A stretch of 33,664 nucleotides of DNA from Chitinispirillaceae bacterium (lineage in GTDB: Bacteria > Fibrobacterota > Chitinivibrionia > Chitinivibrionales > Chitinispirillaceae): contig JAFGHA010000034.1 in the NCBI GenBank assembly GCA_016930275.1, positions 1-33,664 on the forward strand. The letters are read 5' to 3'. Each line of letters begins with the position of its first letter. Position 1 is the first letter of the stretch. Made by a program: the position numbers and the translations under genes. Below, piece after piece: positions 17,182 to 25,287 of the stretch. The notes under the pieces were generated by a model. It did no database searches and was not told the origin of the DNA. It saw only the letters and a list, made by a program, of their open reading frames with translations.

Positions 17182-17274
17182 GTCATCCCGGCTCCCGCTA
17201 AGCGGGACGGGATCCAGTGGAGTTAAGGCGAAACGCGCGTTTTTCTTCCGGACTCCGGTTTTCATCGGAGTGAC
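17182..17274. repeat. Miniature inverted-repeat element of the GTCAT...GTGAC type
   Basis: It opens GTCATCCCGGCTCCCGCTAA (17182 on) and closes with ACTCCGG-TTTTCAT-CGGAGTGAC, so the ends are inverted and each arm carries its own small hairpin (CCCGCTAAGCGGG; CTCCGGTTTTCATCGGAG). The layout is the same as the widespread intergenic 'GTCATTCCCG...GGAATGAC' elements of many bacterial genomes. No coding capacity. Confidence 0.65.
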
Positions 17275-17290
17275 ATTGTACATTCAATTC

Positions 17291-18199
17291 CTAAACCGTT
17301 AATAATTTCCCCTGTCGTACATCATGTTCATCCATATACCGGTGAATATATCGCAAGGCGGTTGTTTTATCCGCACTCCAGAGTGGAGCGATGAGTCCGT
17401 TCTCTCTTGTCGCATCGGCGACAATACGGTGAATGTGCTGGTCCGGCCGCAATCGCTCCAGAAATCCGCAGAGAAGTTCGGAATACCGCTCAAGTTCAAG
17501 CACTTCGCAGCGTCCTGTCCGGTACCACTCGGCGAATTCCGTCTCGGCAATGATCATCAGTTGATGAATTTTCACCCCCCGGACTGGTAAGTTCCCAAGT
17601 CGGAGAGCGGTTTCGTATATCATATCGGACGTTTCGCCCGGCAGGCCGATCATGACATGCGCGACGGTTTCGATGCCGTCGGTTGCCAGCTGGTCGAGGG
17701 TGTTAAGGAAATCATTCCAGGTGTGACCACGATTGCATAGCGCCAGAGTGGAATCATGGGAACTCTGGAGGCCCAGTTCAATGCTGAGATAGGTTCGCCG
17801 GGAAAGGTCGGCAAGGTACCGGAAAACTTCTTCGGTAAAGCAGTCCGGACGTGTGCCGACCGCAAGTCCTGTTACTCCCGGAACTTCAAGAAGCGGTTCG
17901 TACACCGCTTTAAGTCGGTCAACCGTGCCGTAGGTATTGGAGAACGGTTGCAGATAGGGGAGAAGCGGTTTTCCGGCGGCACCAGGGCGAGAGATAATGG
18001 ATTGCAGCTGTCGCAGCGTCGGTTCGGCAGTACGGTCGGCAACCGGACTGAAGGAACGGTTGTCGCAGAAAAGACATCCGTTCGTACTTGCAGTACCGTC
18101 ACGGTTGGGACAGGAAAACCCCCCGTTGAGCGGAATTTTCAGTACCGGTTTGCCGAAACGTTTTTTAAGATACGAACGGTAGGTGTGATAGTGAATCAT
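17291..18199 (-). CDS. Radical SAM protein of the YhcC/TIGR01212 family
   Basis: 302 residues from ATG 18199. The iron-sulfur region is CPNRDGTASTNGCLFC, the characteristic wide-spaced cysteine cluster of this family instead of plain CxxxCxxC. Other marks are the start HTYRSYLKKRFGKPVLKIPL, LAVGTRPDC, ELGLQSSHD and HVMIGLPGE. The cellular substrate of YhcC proteins is not established to my knowledge; tRNA- or redox-related roles would be speculation. A terminator-like hairpin separates it from the TPR gene upstream, so it may have its own promoter. Confidence 0.92.
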   Translation of the reverse strand: MIHYHTYRSYLKKRFGKPVLKIPLNGGFSCPNRDGTASTNGCLFCDNRSFSPVADRTAEPTLRQLQSIISRPGAAGKPLLPYLQPFSNTYGTVDRLKAVYEPLLEVPGVTGLAVGTRPDCFTEEVFRYLADLSRRTYLSIELGLQSSHDSTLALCNRGHTWNDFLNTLDQLATDGIETVAHVMIGLPGETSDMIYETALRLGNLPVRGVKIHQLMIIAETEFAEWYRTGRCEVLELERYSELLCGFLERLRPDQHIHRIVADATRENGLIAPLWSADKTTALRYIHRYMDEHDVRQGKLLTV

Positions 18200-18206
18200 T
18201 TGTCGG

Positions 18207-18257
18207 TGAAAATAAATACCCTGTGGAGACGTCGCGGAAAATGTCCCCTACAGGGTA
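18207..18257 (-). terminator. Terminator of the TPR gene
   Basis: Read on the minus strand, TACCCTGT pairs with ACAGGGTA (18217-18224 and 18250-18257). The stem continues through GGAGAC/GTCCCC-like pairs and is followed by a TTTATTTT tract. It sits 20 nt after the TPR stop and just before the radical SAM start. Confidence 0.65.
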
Positions 18258-18276
18258 TAGGTTACAATTGATGGTC

Positions 18277-19341
18277 TTATTTTTTTGACTCGGCCTTCTT
18301 CTTGGCTGCAGCTTTGAGATCGAGCGGATTTTCCTCTTCCTCGTTACTGTTCAAATCGTTGAAATCTCCCATGACATCCACCGGTTTCGTGTCGATTTGT
18401 TTCGTGTCGGTCGTCTCTTTTTTTCGCAGTTCTTTCTGCAGATCGGCAATTTGGCTTTTTGTCGACATCTTCGTGGCGGTGCTTTCCTGTCCCTTCGGAG
18501 CATCGCCCAGTTCAAGGCGGTCGATACGGTCCTGAATTTTTTCTTTCTGGAGAGCATCGTCAACATAGACCAGCGAATTTTTCAGCGTCTCGATTGCATC
18601 GTCTTTTTTGCCCTGTGATTCATACGCGGAAGCGAGACTTTCATAAAAGGCCGGTTGTGACGGATCGGCGGTTATGGCAAGCTTGAACTCTTTAATGGCT
18701 TTGTCCAGATTTTTTTCTTTATTGACGTAAATGTTGCCGATTTCCCATCGTGCAACACCGTTGTTCGGATTCGATGCGATGGCCTGCATGAGATAGTTTT
18801 TGGCTTCGGCGTATTTCCCCGTGCTGCTGAGGCATTTCGCCAGATTGGTGAGTGCTTCCTCGTTGGAACCGTCTATGGAAATCACCTGTTTGTACTGGGC
18901 GATCGCTTTCTGGTAATGATTGGCATTGTGATACATCGCCGCCAGGTTGATCCGTGCGGTGATGTTGCCCGGGTTGTACTGCACCGCTTTGTAAAGCGCG
19001 CCGATCGCCTCGTCGCTCCTGCCGAGATTCTCATAACAGATCGCGAGATTCGACCAGATTTCCGAGTTGCGCGGCTGATAACTCAGCGCCCGTTTGAACT
19101 CCTGAATGGCGTTCGAATTGCGTCCCCATTGCAGATAGGCGAAAGCGAGATTGAACTGCGCCTCAAAGTTGTCGGGTTCGCGGCTGACAACACCGCGGAA
19201 TGCGCTGACCGCTTCACTGAAGGCGCCCCGTTGAAGCAATTGCTGACCTTTGGCCATCAGTTCCTCGATGGACTGGGCCTGAATACGTGTACCTGCAAGC
19301 AGTAACACAACTAGTACCGACAACCCCCAACGTGTTTTCAC
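18277..19341 (-). CDS. Periplasmic tetratricopeptide-repeat protein
   Basis: 354 residues, exported by a signal peptide ending near RIQAQ. Residues ~25-270 are an uninterrupted set of about seven TPRs with the usual pattern (for example ALSYQPRNSEIWSNLAICYE and GDSN-like A-G-Y positions), which form a protein-binding superhelix. The C-terminal ~85 residues are charged and Lys/Glu-rich (LQKELRKKETTDTKQ, ending AAAKKKAESKK), probably flexible. The GTG start at 19341 has GGGAGG four bases upstream. The binding partner cannot be deduced; its neighbours on this strand are unrelated. Confidence 0.88.
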   Translation of the reverse strand: MKTRWGLSVLVVLLLAGTRIQAQSIEELMAKGQQLLQRGAFSEAVSAFRGVVSREPDNFEAQFNLAFAYLQWGRNSNAIQEFKRALSYQPRNSEIWSNLAICYENLGRSDEAIGALYKAVQYNPGNITARINLAAMYHNANHYQKAIAQYKQVISIDGSNEEALTNLAKCLSSTGKYAEAKNYLMQAIASNPNNGVARWEIGNIYVNKEKNLDKAIKEFKLAITADPSQPAFYESLASAYESQGKKDDAIETLKNSLVYVDDALQKEKIQDRIDRLELGDAPKGQESTATKMSTKSQIADLQKELRKKETTDTKQIDTKPVDVMGDFNDLNSNEEEENPLDLKAAAKKKAESKK

Positions 19342-19984
19342 AGTGCCTCCCTGGTAAAATGTCGTATATGCGATAATGCTAACTTAATATAAATATCGGA
19401 GCTGTGCAAAAGCGTATACTACCTGCCGGGCGGATTTTTCCTTTCAAACGGCTGTCGGACTTGTAGCAACGCGATGTGCATATCTGAACAGATCCGGTCT
19501 GATTTTTCTACGGTAATGGCGGCTTTTCTGCTGCGGAACCTGCTGACCACCACTGTCTGCTGGAGTCCAACACTCACCCCGTCATGCAACCGTATCTCCA
19601 TCACCGCACTGCCCGCCTGGGATGGTACGTATGGAAACGAGACCGGACACCTGACCCGAAAATGTTGTAAATCTAAAATAAAACCGCGTTTATCGCTCTT
19701 CAAGTTTTATTTATTAATAATATAAAGTATTTTCAGTGGGCATGAAGGAACCGTCAATCACTGAGCTGAAATATACGGCGGATTACCCCTTGAAAAATTT
19801 GTCACTTGTTCATTACTGGTATTTCCCGCAGGCATTCGCTGACGGTCACGGAATAAGGGGGTGTCGAACGGTGCAGACCGGTCCTGGTCCCATCGTTTGA
19901 AATACGCCGCCTTCCGCTCATCGCGTGACGGTCTTCTGCGTCGGTATCGAGGTGATATCCTGCTGTCCACCAAGGAGAATTCAA
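19342..19984. other. 643-nt gap between the divergent TPR and purB genes
   Basis: I see no supported gene. A minus frame at 19419-19703 (94 codons, TTG start, no ribosome site) and a plus frame at 19474-19725 overlap each other and match nothing I know. The region presumably holds both promoters; minus-strand AT-rich sequence near 19375-19400 would suit the TPR gene. Around 19670-19730 it is strongly AT-rich. Confidence 0.35.
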
Positions 19985-21430
19985 ATGTGTGATGATTCGA
20001 TGAATCACTACAGCAACCCCTTGCTTGAGCGGTATGCTTCGGCTGAAATGTCGTATCTGTTTTCAGCCTGTTTCAAGTTTTCCACCTGGAGAAAGCTCTG
20101 GATCGCACTGGCGGAGTGTGAAAAACAACTCGGTCTGCCCGTTTCCGATGAGCAACTCGATGAAATGCGTGTCAATGTCGAAAAAATCGATTTTGACCTT
20201 GCGGCAGCCTACGAGAGTAAATTCCGCCACGATGTGATGGCCCATATTCATACCTTCGGTGAGTGCTGCCCCAAGGCGAAACCGATCATTCATCTCGGAG
20301 CGACAAGCGCATTTGTGGGCGACAATACCGATCTCATCCAGATGCGGGAGGCTTTCAGATTACTGCTCACGCGGCTGATCCGTCTCATTGTCGATCTGAA
20401 ACGCTTCGCGCTGGAATATGCCGACCGTGCCACGCTCGGTTTCACCCATTATCAGCCGGCGCAACTCACGACGGTGGGAAAACGGGCTACCCTCTGGCTG
20501 CTCGATCTGAGTATGGATTACGAGGCGGTTGTCTCATTCGTCGAGTCACTGCCTTTTCGTGGCGTCAAGGGAACCACCGGCACGCAGGCGAGTTTTCTGT
20601 CGCTCTTCGGTGGTGATCATGAAAAAGTGCGTCAGCTTGACCGGGACGTATCGGCGAAAATGGGATTTGAGCGGGTACTTCCGGTTACCGGTCAGACGTA
20701 TACCCGTAAAATCGATGCACAGGCGGGGGCGATTCTCTGCGGTCTGGCGCAATCGTTGCATAAAATGGCCAATGATATCCGTCTGCTTCAGAACCTCAAA
20801 GAGATCGAGGAACCGTTTGAAAAGAGTCAGGTCGGCTCATCGGCGATGGCCTATAAAAGAAATCCGATGCGCAGTGAACGGCTTACCAGTCTCTGCCGCT
20901 ACATCATTTCACTTTCCACTTCCCCGGCGATGACCGCCGCGGAACAGTGGTTCGAACGGACACTCGACGACAGTGCCAACAAACGGCTTTCAATTCCGGA
21001 AATGTTCCTTGCCGCCGACGCTTCGCTGCTTATTGCCGACAACGTCTGCAGCGGGCTGGTCGTCTATGACAAAATGATCGAACGTCACCTTCGTGAGGAA
21101 CTTCCGTTCATGGCTACCGAGAACATCATTATGGCGGGAGTCCGGCAGGGCGGCGATCGTCAGGAGCTGCACGAGCTGATCCGTGCCCATTCCATGGAGG
21201 CGGGTAAGAAGGTGAAATTCGAGGGAAAAGAGAACGATCTGCTCGAACGAATCGCCGGCGATCCGCATTTCGGTCTTTCACGCGAGGCGATCGATGCACT
21301 GCTCAAGGTGGAGGATTTCGTCGGTCGGGCACCGCAGCAGGTACGCGAATTCATTGACGGCGTGATTGATCCGCTGCTCGAGCGGGCGCGAAAATACGGT
21401 ACCGGCAGCGAAGCCGTTCTGAAAGTGTAG
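19985..21430 (+). CDS. purB: Adenylosuccinate lyase, animal-like long form
   Basis: Cleaves SAICAR and adenylosuccinate, releasing fumarate, in purine synthesis. ATG 19985 is fixed by AAGGAG seven bases upstream and gives 481 residues. Landmarks are NPLLERYASAEM, RHDVMAHIHTFGECCPKAKP, HLGATSAFVGDNTDL, GFTHYQPAQLTTVGKRATLW, FRGVKGTTGTQASFL, the flexible signature loop SSAMAYKRNPMRSER, WFERTLDDSANKRL and LPFMATENIIM. These blocks follow the human ADSL sequence, as I recall it, far more closely than the shorter B. subtilis or E. coli enzymes. A PHP-family phosphatase gene follows 7 nt later. Confidence 0.96.
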   Translation: MCDDSMNHYSNPLLERYASAEMSYLFSACFKFSTWRKLWIALAECEKQLGLPVSDEQLDEMRVNVEKIDFDLAAAYESKFRHDVMAHIHTFGECCPKAKPIIHLGATSAFVGDNTDLIQMREAFRLLLTRLIRLIVDLKRFALEYADRATLGFTHYQPAQLTTVGKRATLWLLDLSMDYEAVVSFVESLPFRGVKGTTGTQASFLSLFGGDHEKVRQLDRDVSAKMGFERVLPVTGQTYTRKIDAQAGAILCGLAQSLHKMANDIRLLQNLKEIEEPFEKSQVGSSAMAYKRNPMRSERLTSLCRYIISLSTSPAMTAAEQWFERTLDDSANKRLSIPEMFLAADASLLIADNVCSGLVVYDKMIERHLREELPFMATENIIMAGVRQGGDRQELHELIRAHSMEAGKKVKFEGKENDLLERIAGDPHFGLSREAIDALLKVEDFVGRAPQQVREFIDGVIDPLLERARKYGTGSEAVLKV

Positions 21431-21437
21431 CCGCAAC

Positions 21438-22268
21438 GTGCTGGTCGACTATCACGTTCATACCCCCTATTGCGGACATGCGCACGGAAAAATCGTCCAG
21501 TATATTGATCGCGCCGTAGAACTCGGCCACGAAGAAATCGGCTTTGCCGATCATCTGGGAAGATATTATCTGACCCACGTCCAGCGGCGGCGTTTCTGGG
21601 ACTGGGGGATGAACGAACGGAATATCAGCAGGTACATTGCCGAACTGCTGGAACTGCGCGATGTGTACCGTGGCCGCATCCGGATAAAAATCGGTCTGGA
21701 GATCGATTTCATCGAAGGTGCCGACGACCTGCTCGCCCCTTTTCTCGATCATTTCGATTTTGATTTCACGCTTGCGTCGATTCACTGTCTTCCCCGTTTC
21801 GGGTGGAGCCATCTTTCCGAATACCGCAATCACGACCCGCTGCAGGTGGTGCAGGAATATTTCCGGCTGGCCCGGGCGGCCCTCCGTTCCCGGAAGTTCA
21901 GTTCAATCGCGCATCCGGATTTCATATGGCGGTACCTCAAGCTGTCCGACGAAGAGGCTGCACGGGTGTATGAACGGGAAGTCGCCGATCTGGTACGCGA
22001 AGCGCTGGATGCCGACGGGTGTCTTGAAATCAATGCGAACGGGTACCTCTGGTCGAACGGGCAGGCCGCTGACGGACCGGATCCGTTCATCATGCTGCTC
22101 GGCGAGTTGAGGACGAAGAAAGTACCCGTTACCCTCGGTTCCGATGCGCATGATCCCGGAATGGTGGGGAAATCGTTCGGCGATCTCGTTCCGGTGCTCC
22201 ACAGCTGGAACATCACGACCTGCGCAACCTTTACCGAAGGCAAGCGGCGGCTGGTGCCGCTGGGGTGA
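21438..22268 (+). CDS. PHP-family histidinol-phosphatase-like hydrolase
   Basis: 276 residues from GTG 21438. All PHP metal-site motifs are present in order: YHVHTPYCGHA at the N-terminus, FADH, GLEIDFIEG, LASIHCLP, AHPDFIWRY and the final LGSDAHDP. This layout matches HisJ/HisK histidinol-phosphatases, which remove phosphate from histidinol phosphate in histidine synthesis. A related phosphoesterase activity cannot be excluded. The gene lies 7 nt after purB, so it is cotranscribed; AICAR links the purine and histidine pathways, which makes the pairing sensible. No good ribosome site is seen, consistent with coupling. Confidence 0.85.
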   Translation: MLVDYHVHTPYCGHAHGKIVQYIDRAVELGHEEIGFADHLGRYYLTHVQRRRFWDWGMNERNISRYIAELLELRDVYRGRIRIKIGLEIDFIEGADDLLAPFLDHFDFDFTLASIHCLPRFGWSHLSEYRNHDPLQVVQEYFRLARAALRSRKFSSIAHPDFIWRYLKLSDEEAARVYEREVADLVREALDADGCLEINANGYLWSNGQAADGPDPFIMLLGELRTKKVPVTLGSDAHDPGMVGKSFGDLVPVLHSWNITTCATFTEGKRRLVPLG

Positions 22269-22270
22269 CA

Positions 22271-22469
22271 CCTCTCCCCTGCCCCTTCCCGGACGCCTCC
22301 GCTACCTGCTCTCATTTCTTCGTCCCCCGCAGAGGGGACATCCCACGTTCCATACAGGAATTCCAAAGACGACAGACCCGGATATGTTAATCAGGTAAAC
22401 TTGACAATCCCGCCTTCGGGGGATGAAGCCGGTATGGAATGAAGTGGGGGCGTCCTGAAAGGGGAGAGG
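22271..22469. repeat. Repeat-derived gap with inverted ends
   Basis: CCTCTCCCCTGCC at 22271 and GGGGAGAGG at 22461-22469 are inverted ends of the same kind as in the 774-892 and 11934-11992 elements. The interior differs and includes CGTCCCCCGCAGAGGGGACA, a GC-rich hairpin. No gene. Confidence 0.5.
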
Positions 22470-22471
22470 TC

Positions 22472-22846
22472 TCAGAATGGCAGGTCCTCTGTATTATCGG
22501 CAGGTTGCGTTTTGTTCCGGTTTTTATGCTTTTTCTTTTTATTCTTATTACTCTTTTTGAACTCGATCCGGTTGTCTTCCGGCAGATCGACGGGATCGTC
22601 ATCAAAGAAAAAATCATCGTCCGGGTCATCATCGATGCCGAAATTGAGATAGTTGACACTTTCGAGGCAATCGATGGTTTCCGCAATGTTCTTCTGGGAG
22701 GAACTCAGGGTGTTGAGAATCCCGGCGATCTTCTCCTTATCCGCTATTGAGGACGTGCTGTGTAACTTCTTTAGAACGTCTTCCATGGCAACGGATAATG
22801 AGCGGATTATGATTTCAAGCTGTTCAACGGTTTCGTTCATTAGCAT
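22472..22846 (-). CDS. Small protein with acidic, then basic stretch and SSB-like DLPF tail
   Basis: 124 residues (ATG 22846; a second in-frame ATG two codons on is equally possible). Residues 1-70 predict a helical hairpin (MNETVEQLEIIIRSLSVAME, then IAGILNTLSSSQKNIAETID). An Asp-rich segment DDDPDDDFFFDDDP follows, then a very basic segment KKSNKNKKKKHKNRNK, and the protein ends NTEDLPF. That acidic-plus-LPF end closely mimics the C-terminal tail of bacterial SSB (for example the DDDLPF of B. subtilis SsbA), which recruits repair and replication enzymes. No OB fold is present. I know no family for it. It lies downstream of the secretion ATPase, same strand. Confidence 0.65.
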   Translation of the reverse strand: MLMNETVEQLEIIIRSLSVAMEDVLKKLHSTSSIADKEKIAGILNTLSSSQKNIAETIDCLESVNYLNFGIDDDPDDDFFFDDDPVDLPEDNRIEFKKSNKNKKKKHKNRNKTQPADNTEDLPF

Positions 22847-22988
22847 ATCCTGTTCTTGTTGACAGAGGTTATTCCGGTTAATGATTTCCGTAAACCGAAG
22901 TCATTTCCCCTCGCCCTTCGGGAGAGTCGGTGCGGTCAGCCTGTTGAACCTGGCAGGCGGTGCACTGATCCTGTCGAAGTGGAAGAGG
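22847..22988. repeat. Repeat remnant between the ATPase and the DLPF gene
   Basis: TGCACTGATCCTGTCGAAGT (22961-22980, continuing GGA) is a reverse-oriented relative of the core CACTTCGAGT..CCTCAGTGCA found at 787-808 and 11947-11968. It abuts the stop codon of the ATPase gene. Confidence 0.45.
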
Positions 22989-25130
22989 TCAGATCTCCGT
23001 CGTCGCGGCAATGATCTGTTCGATCGTGGTATCGCCGCGCAGCGCCATTTCGATACCCGCCTGTCGCAGCGTTTTCATGCCTTCTTTTTCCGCCTGTTCC
23101 TGAATGTCGATGGTCGAGGCGTTTTTGAGGATCATCTTCCTGATTTCCTTGGAAATCGCGAGCAGTTCGAAGATACCGATACGTCCCTTGAATCCGGTAC
23201 CGTTGCAGGTGACGCAGCCCTCGCCTTTGAAAAACTTTGTGTCCGGAGGCAGGTGCCCGCCGAGCTGATCGAGCAGTTCCGGATCGGGCGTGATTTCCGT
23301 TTTGCATTTTGCGCAGATCCGCCGTACCAGCCGCTGCGCCACAATGAGGTTCAGCGACGATGCGAGCAGCAGCGGCGGAATGCCGATATCGACGAACCGG
23401 GCGATTGAACTTGCCGCGTCATTGGTGTGCAGGGTCGAAAACACGAGGTGACCGGTAAGTGCCATTTTTGTCGCGATGTCGGCGGTTTCCTCATCGCGGA
23501 CCTCACCGATGAGCACGACATCGGGGTCCTGACGGAGAATGGAACGCAGCGCATTGCCGAAGGTAAGGCCGATTTTCGTATTCACATGTACCTGATTGAT
23601 GTTTTCCATATGAAATTCAACCGGATCTTCGACGGTAATGATATTCCGGGTGACGCTTTTGATCGTTTGAAGCGCACTGTAAAGCGTCGTTGATTTACCG
23701 CTGCCGGTAGGGCCGGTCACGATGATCATGCCGTAGGGTTTGGCAATCTGCAGCTTGAAAATATCCTCGTCATACGAGGTGAATCCGAGGTTGGTGATAC
23801 TTTTTTCGAACGCTTCCTTGTCGAGAATACGGAGAACCGCTTTTTCTCCGAAGATTGTCGGCAGCATCGAGACGCGAACGTCAACCTCCCGGTGGCCGAT
23901 TTTAACGACCATGCGCCCGTCCTGCGGAACACGGCGTTCGGCGATGTCGAGGTTCGAGAGAATTTTCAGACGGGTAATGATCGCCTGATGCGATCGCTTC
24001 GACGGGGAAAGTACTTTCCGCAGATCACCGTCGATGCGGTAGCGTACGAGGAGTTCCTTCTCCATCGGTTCGACGTGGATGTCACTTGCCTTGTCGCGTA
24101 CCGCGTTGGCCAGAATGATGTTGACGAGTTTGATGATGCCGAGCTCGGCTCCTGCAGCCTGCATCTCCTCGAGGTCGACTTCCTCCTCCTGATTCTCGAG
24201 ATACTCGACACTTTCATCGAGATCGGCCATGAGCGACGAGGCGTCTTTGTGTGAGGCGATATCGTGGTAGAACCGGTCGATGGTGGTCATTATCTCGTCG
24301 GCTTTACCGAGGATCGGTTTGATGGTAAGGTCGCTCGCGTCGCGCAGGCTGTCGAGCAGGCGCAGATCGAGCACATCGACCATGGCCACGGTAAGTTCCG
24401 TTTCGGTGCGCTCGAGCGCGATGCATTTATGACGGCGTGCGATGTACTCGGGAATGAGTGCTACCACGTTGAGATCCGCCCCGGCGTACTGTCGCGGCTT
24501 GGCCGTGGGCAGCTGCAGCTGGCCGGAGAGAAATTGGAGCTTCTGGTCTTCATCGATGTACCCGAGTTCAACGAGTGCGTCACCGAGCCGCTGACCGGAG
24601 TTTTTCTGATAGTCGAGCGCTTTTTTCAGCTGGAGCGCATCGATGAGCTTGTTTTCAACCAGCAACTGACCGAATGCAGTCGTGCTACGAATAGGGTCGA
24701 TTCTGGTGGTCTCCGTCTGACGGGAGAGTTTCAGCGAGACGATATGGGTTCGTACCGCTTTCTTGAACAGTTCCTCGTTGAGCGGAAGAAACAGAAAATC
24801 ATCGGCCGCGATATCCAGCCGGTTTTCGTCCATCACCATTCTGAGCGATTCGTTCGCCACGGCAACCAGCACCTGTATGTTCTTCACGAGCTTGAGCTGT
24901 GCCACGTCGTGTTTGAATTTCGAAATGTTTTCGGCACTGTCGAGTACCGCGAAGGCGAGCTCGCACGAGTTGCATTTGTGCGCGTAAGCGAGGTTGATCT
25001 TCTGGATAACCAGTGATTCGTCGAGACCGAGCCGATGGAAGTGTTCCTCGAGTTGTTTGAGAGCTTCGGGACTGTAACCGAGAGCGATGACCTGTATGAG
25101 ACCGGGTGTTAATTCATTGGAATGCTGCAT
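22989..25130 (-). CDS. PilB/GspE-type secretion ATPase with N-terminal receiver-like and MshEN domains
   Basis: 713-residue cytoplasmic hexameric ATPase of the type IV pilus/type II secretion class. Residues ~10-130 look like a response-regulator receiver fold (IQVIALGYSPEALKQLEEHF, AVLDS with Asp64, then AADDFLFLPLNEELF), but the conserved KP lysine is replaced by Leu. Residues ~150-210 form an MshEN module (FGQLLVENKLIDALQLKKAL, QRLGDALVELGYIDEDQK), which in relatives binds cyclic di-GMP. The ATPase core has Walker A GPTGSGKST (~473-481), Walker B QDPDVVLIGEVRDEETA (~534-550) and a zinc site C606, C609, C639, C642. Ordinary PilB lacks the receiver-like part. No other pilus genes are in view. 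Confidence 0.93.
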   Translation of the reverse strand: MQHSNELTPGLIQVIALGYSPEALKQLEEHFHRLGLDESLVIQKINLAYAHKCNSCELAFAVLDSAENISKFKHDVAQLKLVKNIQVLVAVANESLRMVMDENRLDIAADDFLFLPLNEELFKKAVRTHIVSLKLSRQTETTRIDPIRSTTAFGQLLVENKLIDALQLKKALDYQKNSGQRLGDALVELGYIDEDQKLQFLSGQLQLPTAKPRQYAGADLNVVALIPEYIARRHKCIALERTETELTVAMVDVLDLRLLDSLRDASDLTIKPILGKADEIMTTIDRFYHDIASHKDASSLMADLDESVEYLENQEEEVDLEEMQAAGAELGIIKLVNIILANAVRDKASDIHVEPMEKELLVRYRIDGDLRKVLSPSKRSHQAIITRLKILSNLDIAERRVPQDGRMVVKIGHREVDVRVSMLPTIFGEKAVLRILDKEAFEKSITNLGFTSYDEDIFKLQIAKPYGMIIVTGPTGSGKSTTLYSALQTIKSVTRNIITVEDPVEFHMENINQVHVNTKIGLTFGNALRSILRQDPDVVLIGEVRDEETADIATKMALTGHLVFSTLHTNDAASSIARFVDIGIPPLLLASSLNLIVAQRLVRRICAKCKTEITPDPELLDQLGGHLPPDTKFFKGEGCVTCNGTGFKGRIGIFELLAISKEIRKMILKNASTIDIQEQAEKEGMKTLRQAGIEMALRGDTTIEQIIAATTEI

Positions 25131-25287
25131 GATGGAAACTTTTTTGTCAATAAGGTGAAAAAAATACCGAGACTGATAATATAAATAATAGAACCCCGCG
25201 AGAACCGGAAAATTTAATTATATAATCACGGGAGGGGAAAAAATAACGGTAACTGTTCAGGTGGGTACGATGATGCCGGTATTTTTT

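Noticed and set aside
19419..19703. 94-codon minus frame in the TPR-purB gap
   Set aside because: TTG start, no ribosome site, no family; a PilZ resemblance was considered, but the RxxxR and (D/N)xSxxG motifs are absent.
24264..25016. 250-codon plus-strand frame
   Set aside because: Lies opposite the secretion ATPase N-terminus, which has clear domains; a shadow frame.
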